NCBI GenBank assembly: GCA_045642705.1
Contig: JAZUJK010000011.1
Span: 1 to 9,970 of the forward strand
Direction: 5' to 3'
DNA length: 9,970 bases
Origin: UBA1227 sp045642705
Lineage (GTDB): Bacteria; Bacillota; Clostridia; Oscillospirales; Acutalibacteraceae
The position numbers were made by a program, and so were the translations under genes. This document shows, piece by piece, positions 1 through 5,507 of this stretch (the stretch's first letter is position 1; each line of letters starts with the position of its first letter). Under the pieces are notes generated by a model. It was not told the DNA's origin, ran no database searches, and saw only the letters and a program-made list of their open reading frames with translations.

Positions 1-240
1 AATTCACATAACCCAGTAACGCCAATTTCTGACCCTCTTTTACCAGGTGTAGATATACCTGATGACCTTTTGGATAAAATTGTTGCTGGCAGAGAAGATA
101 TTGAATTTGACGAACAGAAGATGTTAGAACGTGGCGGAAAGGAATACGCTAAAGATATCCTTGACCCAGTTGAACCAGGTTCATCTAACAACTTGCAGTC
201 TTCTGGTGGCACACACAACCCTTGGCCTATGTCTAGTTGA
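1..240 (+). CDS. C-terminal 79 residues of an unrecognised protein (5' end outside window)
   Basis: Frame 1 is open from the first base and closes with TGA at 238-240, giving 79 codons of protein-like composition. The tail is acidic and proline-rich: a PISDPLLPGVDIPDDLLDKI stretch (residues 8-27), a charged helical middle (GREDIEFDEQKMLERGGKEY) and a Ser/Asn/Gly-rich end finishing in NPWPMSS. I see no catalytic motif, membrane segment or cysteine cluster and do not recognise the family. A perfect rho-independent terminator 22 bases downstream supports a real gene end. It may belong to the accessory element whose end is suggested by the damaged tRNA at 851-930, but nothing in the residues visible here proves a mobilisation, phage or conjugation role. 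Confidence 0.75.
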   Translation, partial: NSHNPVTPISDPLLPGVDIPDDLLDKIVAGREDIEFDEQKMLERGGKEYAKDILDPVEPGSSNNLQSSGGTHNPWPMSS

Positions 241-261
241 TAATTCATAACATAACTAAAA

Positions 262-290
262 AAAGAAGTCCCAAACGGGACTTCTTTCTT
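262..290 (+). terminator. Rho-independent terminator of the gene ending at 240
   Basis: An 11-bp perfect stem (262-272 with 277-287) closes an AAAC tetraloop (273-276). It is A-rich on the 5' side and runs into TTTCTT on the 3' side. It lies directly behind the TGA at 240. Confidence 0.9.
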
Positions 291-390
291 ATATACATTA
301 CAAAGCCAGTAGTAAAGTCTGGTATTTAATTGAATCCCCATTTGTATGTTAGACAGTTCCCAGTGGTAACATTCTAACACACGATAAGTA

Positions 391-564
391 CTAAAAGTCG
401 GACTGAAGTGTTTTTCTCATAAATCTTTCCATTGTTTCTGCAGTGATCAGTTTATCAAGCCAACCACATAATCCATCACCTTCTGGGTATCCATATTCAA
501 AAAGTCTTTTACATGCTGCCTCAACTATTTCCTTTTGTTCCTCTGTTAACATTAAATCACTCAT
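391..564 (-). CDS. Small 57-residue protein of unknown function
   Basis: Read on the minus strand, ATG (564-562) opens a 57-codon frame ending in TAG (393-391). A strong GGAGG ribosome binding site sits 5 bases upstream of the ATG, which is the best argument that it is translated. The protein begins MSDLMLTEEQKEIVEAACKR, contains a Gly/Tyr-rich turn (EYGYPEGDGLCGWLDKLI, residues 23-40) and ends in a basic helix (MERFMRKTLQSDF). It looks like a small soluble, mainly helical protein with two cysteines (19 and 33) and no signal peptide or membrane helix. I do not recognise the family. It sits alone in the probable accessory segment, opposite in strand to the gene ending at 240, with a palindrome about 60 bases upstream that could be its operator. 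Confidence 0.65.
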   Translation of the reverse strand: MSDLMLTEEQKEIVEAACKRLFEYGYPEGDGLCGWLDKLITAETMERFMRKTLQSDF

Positions 565-622
565 ATTGGCCTCCTTTGTAGCCCTTTAGTTTTTTTGAAA
601 TAAGGTAATCTTTATCCAAGAC

Positions 623-643
623 TCACAATACGAGTAATTGTGA
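623..643. promoter_or_regulatory. Operator-like palindrome upstream of the 57-residue gene
   Basis: TCACAAT (623-629) and ATTGTGA (637-643) form a perfect 7-bp inverted repeat around a 7-base spacer. It lies 59 bases upstream of the minus-strand ATG at 564, in an AT-rich stretch suited to a promoter. A repressor or activator dimer site is a reasonable guess. There is no T-tract, so it is not a terminator. No clear -35/-10 pair could be fixed around it. Confidence 0.35.
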
Positions 644-672
644 AATTTATCTATATCCAATTCCACCAAAAT

Positions 673-702
673 AAAGCCCAATTGATTTCCCAATTGAGCT
701 TT
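673..702 (-). terminator. Terminator-like hairpin in the gene-free stretch
   Basis: AAAGCCCAATTG (673-684) pairs with CAATTGAGCTTT (691-702) around a 6-base loop. The single C/A mismatch becomes a G-U wobble when read on the minus strand, and on that strand the stem runs into a U-rich tail (UUUAUUUU). It therefore works better as a minus-strand terminator, yet no minus-strand gene is visible between 703 and 850. The stretch 565-850 otherwise holds only this hairpin, the palindrome at 623-643 and the inverted repeat at 764-822. Confidence 0.45.
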
Positions 703-763
703 AGATTATTGTATTTACTTTGTTTTGTTTTTGGATTATCATTAAATTGTTGATATAAAATGC

Positions 764-822
764 CTTTGTAGACTTTCAGTTATTTTCAGGTAAGGTTAAC
801 GCCTTATCAAAAGTCTATAAAG
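764..822. repeat. Inverted repeat, 13-bp arms, with nested small hairpin
   Basis: CTTTGTAGACTTT (764-776) is matched by AAAGTCTATAAAG (810-822), complementary at 12 of 13 positions with the odd one a G-T pair. Inside it, TAAGG (791-795) and CCTTA (802-806) make a second small stem. It lies 29 bases before the damaged tRNA. It could be a recombinase or excisionase binding region at the end of an integrated element, or the folded part of a small RNA ending at 673. Neither is proven. Confidence 0.4.
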
Positions 823-850
823 CGCGTAGTTATGGGATTCTTGCTTGTTC

Positions 851-930
851 GCACTTTCATCCCGAGCGGTCAGATAATTTAGGATCTAGTCTCGAGAGGG
901 GTGCAGGTTCGATTCCTGACAGGTGCACCA
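851..930 (+). tRNA. Degenerate tRNA-Leu(TAG): 3' half good, anticodon stem broken; probable att scar or tRNA pseudogene
   Basis: The 3' half is clearly a leucine tRNA. An anticodon loop TTTAGGA (878-884, anticodon TAG) is followed by the 3' stem strand TCTAG (885-889) and a variable arm CTC-GAGA-GGG (891-900). Then come the T arm GCAGG-TTCGATT-CCTGA (903-919, one G/A mismatch), the acceptor strand CAGGTGC (920-926), discriminator A and encoded CCA (928-930). The 5' strand of the anticodon stem should read CTAGA, but 873-877 is GATAA and pairs at only one of five positions. Upstream, GCACTTT (851-857) would pair with the acceptor strand at six of seven positions, and CGAGCGGTCAGA (863-874) resembles a Leu D loop. 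Either the tRNA has lost several bases of its anticodon stem, or only the 3' half from about 877 is chromosomal and the rest belongs to an integrated element. A functional leucine tRNA seems unlikely as it stands. Confidence 0.7.
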
Positions 931-934
931 AAGC

Positions 935-966
935 AAAGGCCAAGCATGTCTCGGCCTTTTATTTTT
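935..966 (+). terminator. Terminator behind the tRNA-Leu remnant
   Basis: AAAGGCC (935-941) pairs with GGCCTTT (953-959), with a further AG/CT pairing inside the loop, and is followed by TTTTATTTTT. It lies 5 bases after the encoded CCA, the usual place for a tRNA terminator. This suggests that the 3' side of the tRNA is the original chromosomal flank. Confidence 0.75.
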
Positions 967-980
967 GTCTCGGCAAATAT

Positions 981-1045
981 GGGAATGAAGTTCTCCCTCA
1001 GTACAACTGAAACCACTATATAACCGTTAGTTGATGACTTCTACT
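981..1045 (+). promoter_or_regulatory. Fluoride riboswitch (crcB motif)
   Basis: The leader of crcB carries the conserved parts of the fluoride aptamer. GGGAATGAAGTTCTCCC (981-997) forms a P1-like hairpin (GGGA with TCCC), and the signature TTGATGACTTCTACT occurs at 1031-1045. Loop bases GAAGTT (987-992) can pair with GACTTC (1036-1041), the long-range pseudoknot typical of this class, and AACT (1005-1008) pairs with AGTT (1029-1032) as an outer helix. The expression platform is short. TTCTACT (1039-1045) is nearly complementary to the Shine-Dalgarno segment AGGAGAA (1058-1064), so ligand-dependent release of the ribosome binding site is plausible, with fluoride switching translation on. Confidence 0.88.
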
Positions 1046-1067
1046 AAAACTTTATTAGGAGAAAATT

Positions 1068-1430
1068 ATGTTAATTAAATGCATTGCAGTTGGCTGTGGC
1101 GGATTCTTTGGGTCCATAGCTAGATATCTTATTTCCAAAATAGATTTCCTACATAATGGAAACTACTCTATCAATACACTTATTGTAAACTTAATAGGTG
1201 CGGTTCTCATAGGTATTATCATTAGCCGTTCTGAAAGCAGTGGAATGAGCGAAGAAAAACTACTATTTTTAAAAGTTGGTCTATGTGGCGGTCTAACTAC
1301 CTTCTCAACTTTTTCCTATGAAACTTGGGAATATATCCAATCAGGTAATGTTATGATGGGCATCGCATATTCTGTAGCATCATTAGTATTATGTTTAATT
1401 GGAGTTATGATTGGATTGCGATTTGGTTAA
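1068..1430 (+). CDS. crcB: Fluoride ion channel CrcB/Fluc
   Basis: This 120-residue protein has the usual Fluc subunit length and four hydrophobic segments. It exports fluoride across the cytoplasmic membrane as a dual-topology dimer. Family marks are all present: GGFFGSIARY (11-20) with the conserved Arg19, INTLIVNLIGAVLIG (35-49) with the pore-lining Asn41, and GLCGGLTTFSTFSYE (71-85), which supplies the central Na+ site and the phenylalanine track (Phe79, Phe82). The ATG at 1068 has AGGAG at 1058-1062. A fluoride riboswitch in the leader makes the function assignment very secure. A single crcB copy here means the dimer would be a homodimer unless a second copy exists elsewhere. A shared bidirectional terminator follows 6 bases after the stop. 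Confidence 0.97.
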   Translation: MLIKCIAVGCGGFFGSIARYLISKIDFLHNGNYSINTLIVNLIGAVLIGIIISRSESSGMSEEKLLFLKVGLCGGLTTFSTFSYETWEYIQSGNVMMGIAYSVASLVLCLIGVMIGLRFG

Positions 1431-1436
1431 AAATAT

Positions 1437-1466
1437 AAAAAAGGAGCTCGATGAGCTCCTTTTTTT
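1437..1466. terminator. Bidirectional terminator between crcB and the histidine kinase gene
   Basis: A6, GGAGCTC (1443-1449), loop GAT, GAGCTCC (1453-1459) and T7 (1460-1466) form a symmetric hairpin that works on both strands. Its T-tract overlaps the TAA of the minus-strand kinase gene (1467-1465). The 30 bases 1436-1465 recur exactly at 3997-4026. Confidence 0.92.
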
Positions 1467-3897
1467 ATTTAATATATTTTGCAATTACATTCTTTAAGGC
1501 ATCGATATTGATAGGCTTTGCCAAGTGCTCATTCATACCTGCTGCAATTGCAGCATCACGGTCCTCAGCAAAAGCGTTAGCAGTCATTGCAACAATTGGA
1601 ATGTTTGCGATTTCTTTATTAGCAAGTTTTCTAATATTGCGAGTTGCTTCATGACCATCCATTACTGGCATTTGAATATCCATGAGGATAAGATCAAAAT
1701 CACCCGGCTTTGAATTTTCCATAATCTCAACAGCCTCAGTACCATCAGTAGCCTGCTCAACTATCATGCCATTTTCGACAAGGATGTCGCAAGCGATTTC
1801 TCTGTTGAGTTCATTATCATCAACAAGTAAAACCTTGTGACCAGTCAAGTTATAATTATCAAGTGGCTTATCATCGGATGCATTAGCAATGCCACAGCAC
1901 TCTGCAAGCACTTTGTGGAGGTCTGATGGGAAGAGTGGCTTTGGAACAAATCCTGTTACGCCAGCCTCTCTTGCCTCCTCTTCAATATCCGTCCAGTCAT
2001 ATGCTGTGAGGATAATGATTGGAGCTTCATCACCAACAACTCTTCTTATCCTTCTAGTTGTCTCAATACCATTCATATCAGGCATAAGCCAGTCAATAAT
2101 ATATACTTTGTAACTGTCACCGTACTGAACTGCTTCCTCTGTACGGATAACTGCTTCCTTACCTGATGTACACCATTCTGAGCGCATACCGATTTCCTTG
2201 AGCATCTTGGAAACGCTTATGCAGGTGTCTGTATTATCATCAACAACAAGTCCACGAAACCCCTCAACTTGAGGAATTACTGATGGAACATTATGCTCTG
2301 TTGCAAGTCTAAATTCCAAATTTATTATAAATTCTGTTCCCTTGCTAATAGCGCTCTTTACATCTATTGTACCACCAAGCATATCAACAATATTTTTAGT
2401 GATTGCCATGCCAAGGCCAGTACCTTCTACACCACTCTTTGTTGAAGATTGAGCTCTAGCGAATGGCTGGAAAATTGTAGACAAAAATTCTTCTGTCATA
2501 CCAATGCCATCATCTTTGATTCTAAATTCATATTCTGCTCTACCATTTGGCTTTATCTCTTTTTCAGAAATCTTTAGAGCTACATGGCCACCATTTGGTG
2601 TATATTTAATAGCATTCGATAAGACATTTAAAAGCATCTGATTTATTCTAAGTTTGTCACAGAAAACATACTCATCATACATATCGACAGAGTCAATATA
2701 AAAATCAATCTCTTTTGCTTGAATATCCGTTTGAACAATATTTCGAAGTGAATGAATAATTTCTGAAAGATTCTCTTCTTTCTCATCAATATGCATTCTA
2801 CCCGACTCGATTCTTGACATATCCAGCACATCATTTATCAGCGATAAAAGATGCTCAGATGATTGGCTAATCTTCTTAAGATAAGCAAGAACCTGTTCCT
2901 TATTATCAATGTGTGTTGCAGCAAGACTTGTGAAACCAATAATTGCATTCATTGGTGTTCTAATATCATGTGACATGTTGGAAAGGAATGTAGTCTTAGC
3001 GCGATTTGCAGCCTGTGCCAAATATACTGCTTCTTCCAATTCAGATTGATGCTCTAATTCTTTTTTCATCTGATCATCTATGTTGTGAAAACCAACAACA
3101 TAATTTTTGGTGTTTGCATATTCTATGCATGAGAAAACAGCTTGATAATAAACTACGCGTTCACCAAATATTTCTCTAAAGTTTACACGATATATATCTT
3201 TTGTTTTCAATTCATCAAGCACTACATTTTTACTCATTGCTTGAGCATAATATTTTTTATCTTCCGGATGTACAATTCGCTCGCCAACAAGGGCAACCTT
3301 CTCAACAAAATTACTATTGCTCCATCCAGGTAATAAATCATTAAAACTTGGATCCTGTCTTATTATATTTTCTGCAAATGTATCAGGATTTATTACTGAA
3401 ATATAGTCATAGTCCTGAGCAAAAGCAGTAATTACAGTTTCCTCTGTAATTCTTTCTAAAGTTACTTCATTAACATCTCTAAATGCTAAAGCATATACAT
3501 CTCCATCATCAAGACATATACATACGAAACACATTTCAGTAAAATCAGAAGAATCCTTCTTTGACAGACGTCTGAACTGTACTTTATATACCTTTCCTTC
3601 CAATGTCTTTTTCATTACAACATCAAACTTGGTTTTATCTCTGACGTCTTCTCGATCCTCTACAGCAACATAATTATCAATATACGCATCTATTGCATCA
3701 TCATAGGAATTACTACTTAATGCCATATTCAAAGCAGATTCAATAGACTGATTCTCCACCATTCTAAAAGGCATAACTTTTTTGGTTTCAGCATCTATTA
3801 TCACTATAGAATGATAGTCAAAAAGTAGCGCATCAACGACTCTGAACGCTTTACGAGTTTCTCTATCAAGTTTGTTTTCGTTCGTTATATTACTCAT
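1465..3897 (-). CDS. Cytoplasmic hybrid histidine kinase with two receiver domains
   Basis: The protein has 810 residues and no membrane segment, so it should sense an internal signal. Residues 1-280 look like two PAS-type sensory modules (the second around 160-275, starting near YDYISVINPDTF), followed by a short coiled linker (280-302). The kinase core begins with the H box FLSNMSHDIRTPMNAIIGF (phospho-acceptor His310). It continues with N box LLNVLSNAIKYTPNGG (Asn428), G1 DDGIGM (462-467), F box FQPFAR (476-481) and G2 GTGLGM (492-497). Receiver 1 (about 548-665) has acidic DD 553-554, phospho-Asp602 and Lys653. Receiver 2 (about 687-807) has DD 693-694, Asp740, Thr772 and Lys794. Both receivers keep all catalytic residues. 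No HPt domain, output domain or adjacent response regulator is present, so phosphotransfer must end in a partner encoded elsewhere. ATG at 3897 has AGAGGA upstream. The target process cannot be inferred. Confidence 0.95.
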   Translation of the reverse strand: MSNITNENKLDRETRKAFRVVDALLFDYHSIVIIDAETKKVMPFRMVENQSIESALNMALSSNSYDDAIDAYIDNYVAVEDREDVRDKTKFDVVMKKTLEGKVYKVQFRRLSKKDSSDFTEMCFVCICLDDGDVYALAFRDVNEVTLERITEETVITAFAQDYDYISVINPDTFAENIIRQDPSFNDLLPGWSNSNFVEKVALVGERIVHPEDKKYYAQAMSKNVVLDELKTKDIYRVNFREIFGERVVYYQAVFSCIEYANTKNYVVGFHNIDDQMKKELEHQSELEEAVYLAQAANRAKTTFLSNMSHDIRTPMNAIIGFTSLAATHIDNKEQVLAYLKKISQSSEHLLSLINDVLDMSRIESGRMHIDEKEENLSEIIHSLRNIVQTDIQAKEIDFYIDSVDMYDEYVFCDKLRINQMLLNVLSNAIKYTPNGGHVALKISEKEIKPNGRAEYEFRIKDDGIGMTEEFLSTIFQPFARAQSSTKSGVEGTGLGMAITKNIVDMLGGTIDVKSAISKGTEFIINLEFRLATEHNVPSVIPQVEGFRGLVVDDNTDTCISVSKMLKEIGMRSEWCTSGKEAVIRTEEAVQYGDSYKVYIIDWLMPDMNGIETTRRIRRVVGDEAPIIILTAYDWTDIEEEAREAGVTGFVPKPLFPSDLHKVLAECCGIANASDDKPLDNYNLTGHKVLLVDDNELNREIACDILVENGMIVEQATDGTEAVEIMENSKPGDFDLILMDIQMPVMDGHEATRNIRKLANKEIANIPIVAMTANAFAEDRDAAIAAGMNEHLAKPINIDALKNVIAKYIK

Positions 3898-3947
3898 AGC
3901 TTTCCTCTAACTTACTTATTTTTCAGTGCCATAGTAGTATACATCTA

Positions 3948-3977
3948 ATTATACATAATAGAGCATCATGTATTCAA
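3948..3977 (-). promoter_or_regulatory. Predicted sigma-A promoter of the histidine kinase gene
   Basis: On the minus strand TTGAAT (3977-3972) and a perfect TATAAT (3953-3948) are 18 bases apart, 50 bases ahead of the ATG at 3897. The promoter lies downstream of the terminator at 3998-4026, so the kinase gene is expected to be transcribed on its own rather than from the alkylation-repair gene. Confidence 0.65.
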
Positions 3978-3997
3978 GTTAATTATCAAATTCAAGT

Positions 3998-4026
3998 AAA
4001 AAAGGAGCTCGATGAGCTCCTTTTTT
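3998..4026. terminator. Bidirectional terminator behind the AlkD-like gene
   Basis: A6 (3998-4003), GGAGCTC (4004-4010), loop GAT, GAGCTCC (4014-4020) and T6 (4021-4026) form the hairpin. It overlaps the TAA of the minus-strand gene (4027-4025) and is an exact copy of the hairpin at 1437-1465. Confidence 0.92.
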
Positions 4027-4705
4027 ATACTTTTAGTGACTTTAAATATTCTTTTTGTTCTGGTGTCATGCGATAACTTTCTCTCGCCTTTTGGATGGTT
4101 TTGTTGTGAGTCCAAGGTTCAAGTTTATGACCTTCGATATATGGGATAGTTGAATCCCATTGCTTGGTAAGTGCTGTTGCATAGAACCATGCTACCATCA
4201 TTTTGGAGTAGTAATCCTCTAAGTGAACAGCAGCAGGAATTTCGAGATATGATTTATCAAAGTCATCATCTAGGAAATGAGACATTAACATCTCAATACC
4301 GAAACGGCTGGTATAAACAGCATCACTTTTTGACCACTCAACTATCTTGTCTATCAATCTATCTTTATTCTTCTTAAAGCACTTTGGCGACATAATATCG
4401 CAGACAGCCCAGTTGTCCACATAAGGCAGGAATTCATCGACGAGGTGTATGCACTCATCATAGTCCTTATACTCTGATAAGATTAGCCCATGAAGCATAT
4501 TCTCATCATAATACTTATGTGGTAATTCAGAAATAAATTCCTCATATTCATTATTTTTATACAGTTCTTTTGCTAATTTGCGTACCTCTGGTACACGAAC
4601 TCCAAGGAAAAGTTCGCGGTCAAGTGTTGGCGTAAGTTTAGCTGAAAAATCCGCGTACTTTTCATCAGATAGTTCTTTTAATCTATCGATAATTATATTC
4701 AACAC
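4025..4705 (-). CDS. DNA alkylation repair protein, AlkD-like DNA glycosylase
   Basis: The 226-residue protein matches the AlkD family of HEAT-like-repeat DNA glycosylases, which remove N3- and N7-alkylated purines without flipping the base. The active-site signature is DNWAVCD (97-103), with Trp99 and Asp103 corresponding to Trp109 and Asp113 of Bacillus cereus AlkD. Arg134 (YTSRFGIEML) and Trp173 (KMMVAWFYATAL) keep the 39-residue spacing of Arg148 and Trp187 there. The C-terminus THNKTIQKARESYRMTPEQK is also typical. The length is normal. The start is uncertain: the frame opens with GTG (4705-4703), but the best Shine-Dalgarno-like run, GAGGTG, overlaps that codon, and no ATG lies nearby. 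The residues following the GTG are colinear with family members, so the true start cannot be far away. The gene stands alone between its own terminator and a divergent gene. Confidence 0.92.
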   Translation of the reverse strand: MLNIIIDRLKELSDEKYADFSAKLTPTLDRELFLGVRVPEVRKLAKELYKNNEYEEFISELPHKYYDENMLHGLILSEYKDYDECIHLVDEFLPYVDNWAVCDIMSPKCFKKNKDRLIDKIVEWSKSDAVYTSRFGIEMLMSHFLDDDFDKSYLEIPAAVHLEDYYSKMMVAWFYATALTKQWDSTIPYIEGHKLEPWTHNKTIQKARESYRMTPEQKEYLKSLKV

Positions 4706-4751
4706 CTCGGGCTTTCAATTTACGTTTCCAAAACAAAATTAGCATAGAAAG

Positions 4752-4775
4752 CTCAAAAAGTCTATTGATTTTGAG
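4752..4775. repeat. Inverted repeat in the divergent intergenic region
   Basis: CTCAAAA (4752-4758) and TTTTGAG (4769-4775) make a perfect 7-bp stem with a 10-base loop, flanked by further AAGC/GCTT complementarity and a T5 run (4788-4792). It lies between the divergent AlkD-like and DUF3592 genes, where it could be a regulator site or a leader hairpin of the minus-strand transcript. No plus-strand gene lies upstream for it to terminate. Confidence 0.35.
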
Positions 4776-4800
4776 TTTGTGCGTGGCTTTTTCATATTTA

Positions 4801-4830
4801 TTGATTAGAAAGGTAATATTATGATATGCT
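4801..4830 (+). promoter_or_regulatory. Predicted promoter of the DUF3592-type gene
   Basis: TTGATT (4801-4806) and TATGCT (4825-4830) are 18 bases apart, and the -10 is preceded by TGA (4822-4824) as in extended -10 promoters. The site is about 36 bases ahead of the ATG at 4867. Confidence 0.5.
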
Positions 4831-4866
4831 TAAATTATTAATTTGTATCAATTGAGGGATGATTAT

Positions 4867-5259
4867 ATGCCAGATTTAATTTTCTTGATTTTTGGCCTCG
4901 TTGTAGGACTTATTGGTCTTGTAATCTTGACTGTTGAACTCTACTCACTAATCGTATGCAAAGTAAAAGTGGATGCGAAAGTTGTTGATTATAAAGTTCA
5001 ATCAAACTTTATCCGTGGAACTGTTGTGCATATGTTTAGTCCAATACTTGAATATGAGGTTGATGGGGAAAAATACACAGGAGTTTCACCTTTCTCAACA
5101 AGGTTTGAAAGCAAGTATCCAATTGATAGCACACTCGTAATTTATGTGAATAAAAAAAATCCTGAGAACTACCGATTCCAGGGCAGATTCGGTGGTCTTA
5201 TCGCAGGTTCTATTATCACAGCAATAGGTTTACTGTTCGTTATTCTGTTCTTTATCTAA
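4867..5259 (+). CDS. DUF3592-type small membrane protein
   Basis: The protein has 130 residues counted from ATG 4867, which has GAGGG at 4854-4858 with good spacing. The in-frame TTG at 4843 lacks a ribosome binding site and was rejected. Two membrane helices (about 4-30 and 109-130) flank a roughly 75-residue domain with alternating beta-type sequence: VDAKVVDYKVQ, SPILEYEVDGEKYTG, then STLVIYVNKKNPENYRF. That order, with the YEVDGEKY turn and the VYxNPxNP-like element near residues 93-103, is characteristic of DUF3592. The function of this family is not established. The gene is monocistronic, has its own promoter and is divergent from the AlkD-like gene. No clear terminator hairpin follows. 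Confidence 0.85.
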   Translation: MPDLIFLIFGLVVGLIGLVILTVELYSLIVCKVKVDAKVVDYKVQSNFIRGTVVHMFSPILEYEVDGEKYTGVSPFSTRFESKYPIDSTLVIYVNKKNPENYRFQGRFGGLIAGSIITAIGLLFVILFFI

Positions 5260-5303
5260 GACCGACGGGAGGACGCATTACAAAATAATTATCACAATGC
5301 TTG

Positions 5304-5319
5304 TTGGTAGCGTTACCAA
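5304..5319. promoter_or_regulatory. Palindrome upstream of the redox operon, possible operator
   Basis: TTGGTA (5304-5309) and TACCAA (5314-5319) form a perfect inverted repeat with a 4-base spacer. TTGGTAGC occurs again at 5392-5399, on the other side of the predicted promoter. A dimeric repressor site is possible. It does not match the Rex consensus (TTGTTAA-N4-TTAACAA) closely enough to be called one. Confidence 0.3.
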
Positions 5320-5358
5320 AACATTATCAATGAAAAAATAATCGTTGGTTCGAATTTG

Positions 5359-5386
5359 TTTACATTGTCCTATATACTTTTATAAC
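5359..5386 (+). promoter_or_regulatory. Predicted promoter of the transhydrogenase operon
   Basis: TTTACA (5359-5364) and TATAAC (5381-5386) are 16 bases apart in an AT-rich region. Transcription from here would give a leader of about 115 bases before ATG 5508. That leader contains a weak hairpin (AGCAA 5445-5449 rev. to TTGCT 5453-5457), which is too short to call an attenuator. Confidence 0.45.
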
Positions 5387-5507
5387 GATATTTGGTAGCA
5401 TATAAAAAGATGTCCAAATTTGTACACCATTAAATAAATGGCCAAGCAATATTTGCTCGTTTTATGTTTAAATAATTATTGGTTATATAAATAAAGGAGG
5501 TTTTATT

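Noticed and set aside
836..859. 17-codon minus-strand frame starting MKVRTSKNP near the tRNA, as an integrase end or leader peptide
   Set aside because: It has no ribosome binding site, is very short and shows no integrase C-terminal motif.
851..930. Calling an intact, functional tRNA-Leu
   Set aside because: The 5' anticodon-stem strand does not pair, the T stem has a mismatch and the spacing between the D-loop-like part and the anticodon is too short.
4843..4866. TTG at 4843 as start of the DUF3592-type gene
   Set aside because: No ribosome binding site precedes it, whereas ATG 4867 has GAGGG with 8-base spacing and begins directly with the first membrane helix.
5304..5319. Rex (NADH/NAD+ sensor) operator
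   Set aside because: The palindrome TTGGTA-N4-TACCAA differs from the Rex consensus at several key positions; kept only as an unnamed operator candidate.
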